From: Halopiger aswanensis | GTDB lineage: Archaea; Halobacteriota; Halobacteria; Halobacteriales; Natrialbaceae | DNA length: 64,000 bases | Direction: 5' to 3' | Assembly: GCF_003610195.1 (NCBI RefSeq) | Contig: NZ_RAPO01000001.1 | Location: forward strand, 1,364,001 to 1,428,000 | Part shown: positions 63,908 to 64,000 of the stretch, one piece after another | How positions within the stretch are numbered: position 1 is the stretch's first letter | Layout: the number at the start of each line of letters is the position of its first letter | The notes under the pieces: model-generated | Told to the model about the DNA's origin: nothing | Seen by the model: only the letters and a program-made list of their open reading frames with translations | The model's database searches: none | Program-made: the position numbers and the translations under genes

Positions 63908-64000
63908 ATGGATTCGGACTCGGACGCGGACGGTGATTCGGCGACAAAGGCGAACACGGACGCAGGTGCCCTCGTCCGCCGCTACTACGACGGGCTCGAC
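63908..64000 (+). CDS. NTF2-like protein, start only
   Basis: 31 visible codons, starting MDSDSDADGDSATKANTDAG and continuing ALVRRYYDGLD at the window edge. The Asp/Ser leader and VRRYYDGLD match the NTF2-like protein at 58179 (VVRDYYEYVD), so this is probably a paralogue. The rest lies outside. Confidence 0.6.
   Translation, partial: MDSDSDADGDSATKANTDAGALVRRYYDGLD

Overview
This window is chromosomal DNA from a halophilic archaeon (class Halobacteria). It is GC-rich. The predicted proteins are strongly acidic, and extracellular proteins carry Tat-type signals with lipoboxes or a PGF-CTERM-like tail. The information-processing genes are archaeal: Orc1/Cdc6, thermosome, Trm1, L40e, Tsr3 and family-4 uracil-DNA glycosylase. 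Many promoters look leaderless. The style fits Natrinema/Haloterrigena relatives, but the genus is inference. I found no rRNA or tRNA gene, insertion sequence, prophage or CRISPR array.

Layout. 0-24 kb is mostly housekeeping: PdxS (cut by the window edge), an acetoacetate decarboxylase-like protein, a DUF1405-like membrane protein, a winged-helix/PAS histidine kinase, RNase HI, ValS, an RND/MMPL exporter, a CARF-HTH regulator divergent from RNA 3'-phosphate cyclase (RtcA), a PfkB-type sugar kinase, a PGF-CTERM surface protein, a flavoprotein disulfide reductase, tandem GNAT acetyltransferases, a minimal RNB exonuclease and an ABC transporter pair. 24-25.4 kb holds a wreck of a TMEM175 channel, a PUA protein and an SRAP peptidase.

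25.4-38.6 kb is the most unusual part. Five copies of an inverted repeat, TTAGG-N4-CCTAA (one degenerate), sit in promoters. They resemble the operators of archaeal DtxR-family iron regulators (Idr/SirR type). The controlled units are a GMC flavin dehydrogenase, a GT2 glycosyltransferase, an iron-type ABC operon, a GT75 (reversibly glycosylated polypeptide) protein and an AglD-like membrane protein. The ABC operon encodes a binding lipoprotein, a permease, an ArnT/PMT-like membrane glycosyltransferase and a Tat-exported dehydrogenase gamma subunit, all overlapping or nearly so. An NDP-sugar epimerase gene lies at the edge. Together they look like an iron-starvation regulon that couples iron uptake, lipid-linked sugar transfer to the cell surface and an exported flavin dehydrogenase. 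No ABC ATPase for the iron transporter is present.

38.6-56.5 kb returns to core functions: thermosome, a zinc/manganese ABC operon with a small DUF7511-like gene inside it, a CaCA exchanger, an ABC exporter, Lrp divergent from glutamine synthetase, a YihY/BrkB membrane protein, Trm1, a second histidine kinase, a SWIM zinc-finger protein and Orc1/Cdc6. The 840-bp gap upstream of orc1/cdc6 is a replication origin, with eight forward and one inverted ORB-like repeats around an AT-richer core. After the origin come HisH, an NTF2-like protein, a family-4 UDG, a DUF99 protein, a DUF5786-like small protein, an MBL hydrolase, ribosomal protein L40e, Tsr3, a large Rieske fusion protein, and the start of a second NTF2-like gene at the window end.
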